Positions 33,449 to 34,169 of a stretch of DNA of 34,169 nucleotides are shown here, in pieces. The notes under the pieces were generated by a model. The model was given only the letters and a program-made list of their open reading frames with translations, ran no database searches and was not told the origin of the DNA. The stretch is from Polysphondylium violaceum (taxonomy: Eukaryota > Evosea > Eumycetozoa > Dictyosteliales > Dictyosteliaceae). Where the stretch lies: contig AJWJ01000241.1 in NCBI GenBank assembly GCA_000277445.1, positions 1-34,169 of the forward strand, read 5' to 3'. The number at the start of each line of letters is the position of its first letter. Position 1 is the stretch's first letter. A program made the translations under genes and the position numbers.

Positions 33449-34169
33449 ATGAGTAAATAATCAACCAAAGAGTTTATAATTATTATTCTAACATCTGTTC
33501 GATTTTACAACCATATAGGTCAAACAGAGATTGATAAATACAATCCATTATCGAGGATTGGAGGATATGTGATGGGAGATCAGTGGTCATTGGTCAAAGA
33601 CGATGTAGTTGAACTTACAAAAGGTACTATTGGTTGTGTTCCAGTAGTTGGTGCTTTTCTTTCATCATGTTTTGCTATTGTATGGAATAAGTATTTATTC
33701 ATTATAGTTATGATCTTTAATTTTAATATTAACAATATTCATAGATTTAATACTTCTGAAAATTTAACCAAAGTGGATTTTGAAAAAAGAATGAAGATAC
33801 TTATTTCTGATATGGAGAAAAAAATGAACAGGAAAATTGATGATGAAATTGTAAAGTTTTGTTCCGACAATTTTGAATCTTTATGTTCCGCTGGCTTTGG
33901 TTTTTCAGAAATTGAATATATCTATGATAAACAAAAGAAAGACAGTAAGCCAGTTTCAGATGCTGTAAAAAAATATATGACTATTAATCATGTGTGTGTA
34001 TTATCTTTTTATTAATATATTTTTCTTGTTTATAATTTCATAATTTATTAATTATATAAATAACAATTTATTAGTTTATTTAGAGATTTATTAGTCGAAT
34101 GTTTGATTTTCTTTAGTAGAGAAGATAAAATTGAATTACTTGTTAAATTATATCTTCAAACTGTAGTTA
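33449..34169 (+). CDS. Delta-endotoxin N-terminal-like domain protein (partial, runs off right edge)
   Basis: Four exons are visible: 33449-33452 (ATG plus one base), 33519-33690, 33745-33993 and 34084 to the window edge. Donors GTAAAT, GTATTT and GTGTAT keep the frame. About 169 residues are seen. After a polar start (SQTEIDKYNPLSRIGGY) comes GTIGCVPVVGAFLSS ending in a Trp-Asn, then an amphipathic helix with FEKRMKILISDMEKKMNRKID. This order, a glycine/proline hydrophobic helix, Trp, then a Lys/Glu-rich helix of the type VxxLIxxKI, is that of the N-terminal helical domain of the insecticidal delta-endotoxin family, which also has dictyostelid members. The visible part looks intact and carries host introns, so it is a resident gene, of unknown role. 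No binding domains are visible because the window ends. Assignment rests on a short stretch and is moderate; another helical-bundle protein is possible. Confidence 0.5.

Noticed and set aside
1-34169. Mobile elements, CRISPR arrays, class I RNAs and spliceosomal snRNAs
   Set aside because: Searched by eye for reverse transcriptase or transposase motifs, long terminal repeats, repeat-spacer arrays and the known RNA landmarks; nothing convincing was found.

Overview
The window is nuclear DNA of a dictyostelid social amoeba. The evidence is very AT-rich DNA full of poly-A/poly-T runs, short GTATGT/GTAAAT...AG introns of about 50-150 bp, coding sequence loaded with (AAT)n, (AAC)n and (CAA)n tracts giving poly-Asn and poly-Gln, and Dictyostelium-type genes such as a STATa-like factor with an SH2 domain. 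The intergenic DNA looks less extremely AT-rich than in D. discoideum, so a relative is more likely, but I cannot name the species. No tRNA, rRNA, CRISPR array, retroelement or DNA transposon could be supported.

Layout, left to right. (1) 858-3005, + strand: a three-exon SR splicing factor with one RRM and two CCHC zinc knuckles, an architecture like plant RS2Z proteins; its 906-bp second intron holds a candidate poison exon. (2) 3344-6663, - strand: a large protein resembling fungal STB6 with a C-terminal coiled coil and membrane anchor. (3) 7147-8224, +: RNF113/Cwc24 spliceosomal CCCH-RING protein. (4) 8308-11468, -: FAN1 structure-specific nuclease, three exons. (5) 11922-13752, -: an AAC4-like conserved protein with an internal change of reading frame. 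(6) 14652-18459, -: a LisH/LUFS-domain co-regulator with huge low-complexity regions. (7) 21127-23541, -: STATa-like transcription factor. (8) 25591-26290, +: a dCTP deaminase-family protein. (9) 26395-27951, -: a SPOUT RNA 2'-O-methyltransferase, probably mitochondrial. (10) 28361-30683, -: a PP2C-like phosphatase with a coiled-coil 5' exon. (11) 33449 to the right edge, +: a partial gene with a delta-endotoxin N-terminal-like helical domain.

Genes 1/2, 3/4 and 8/9 converge with short gaps (338, 83 and 104 bp). Genes 2/3 and 7/8 are divergent pairs sharing upstream DNA. Long gene-free stretches lie upstream of the LUFS gene, the STAT gene and the phosphatase; they carry developmental-promoter-like elements (a TTGA array, a CA-rich element) and strand-asymmetric composition.

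There is no operon or island. By function the genes group loosely into RNA processing (SR protein, RNF113), DNA/nucleotide maintenance (FAN1, dCTP deaminase-like), transcriptional control (STB6-like, LUFS, STAT), signalling (PP2C) and organelle RNA modification. Several gene models needed splice junctions placed by eye; each such choice is stated in its entry.
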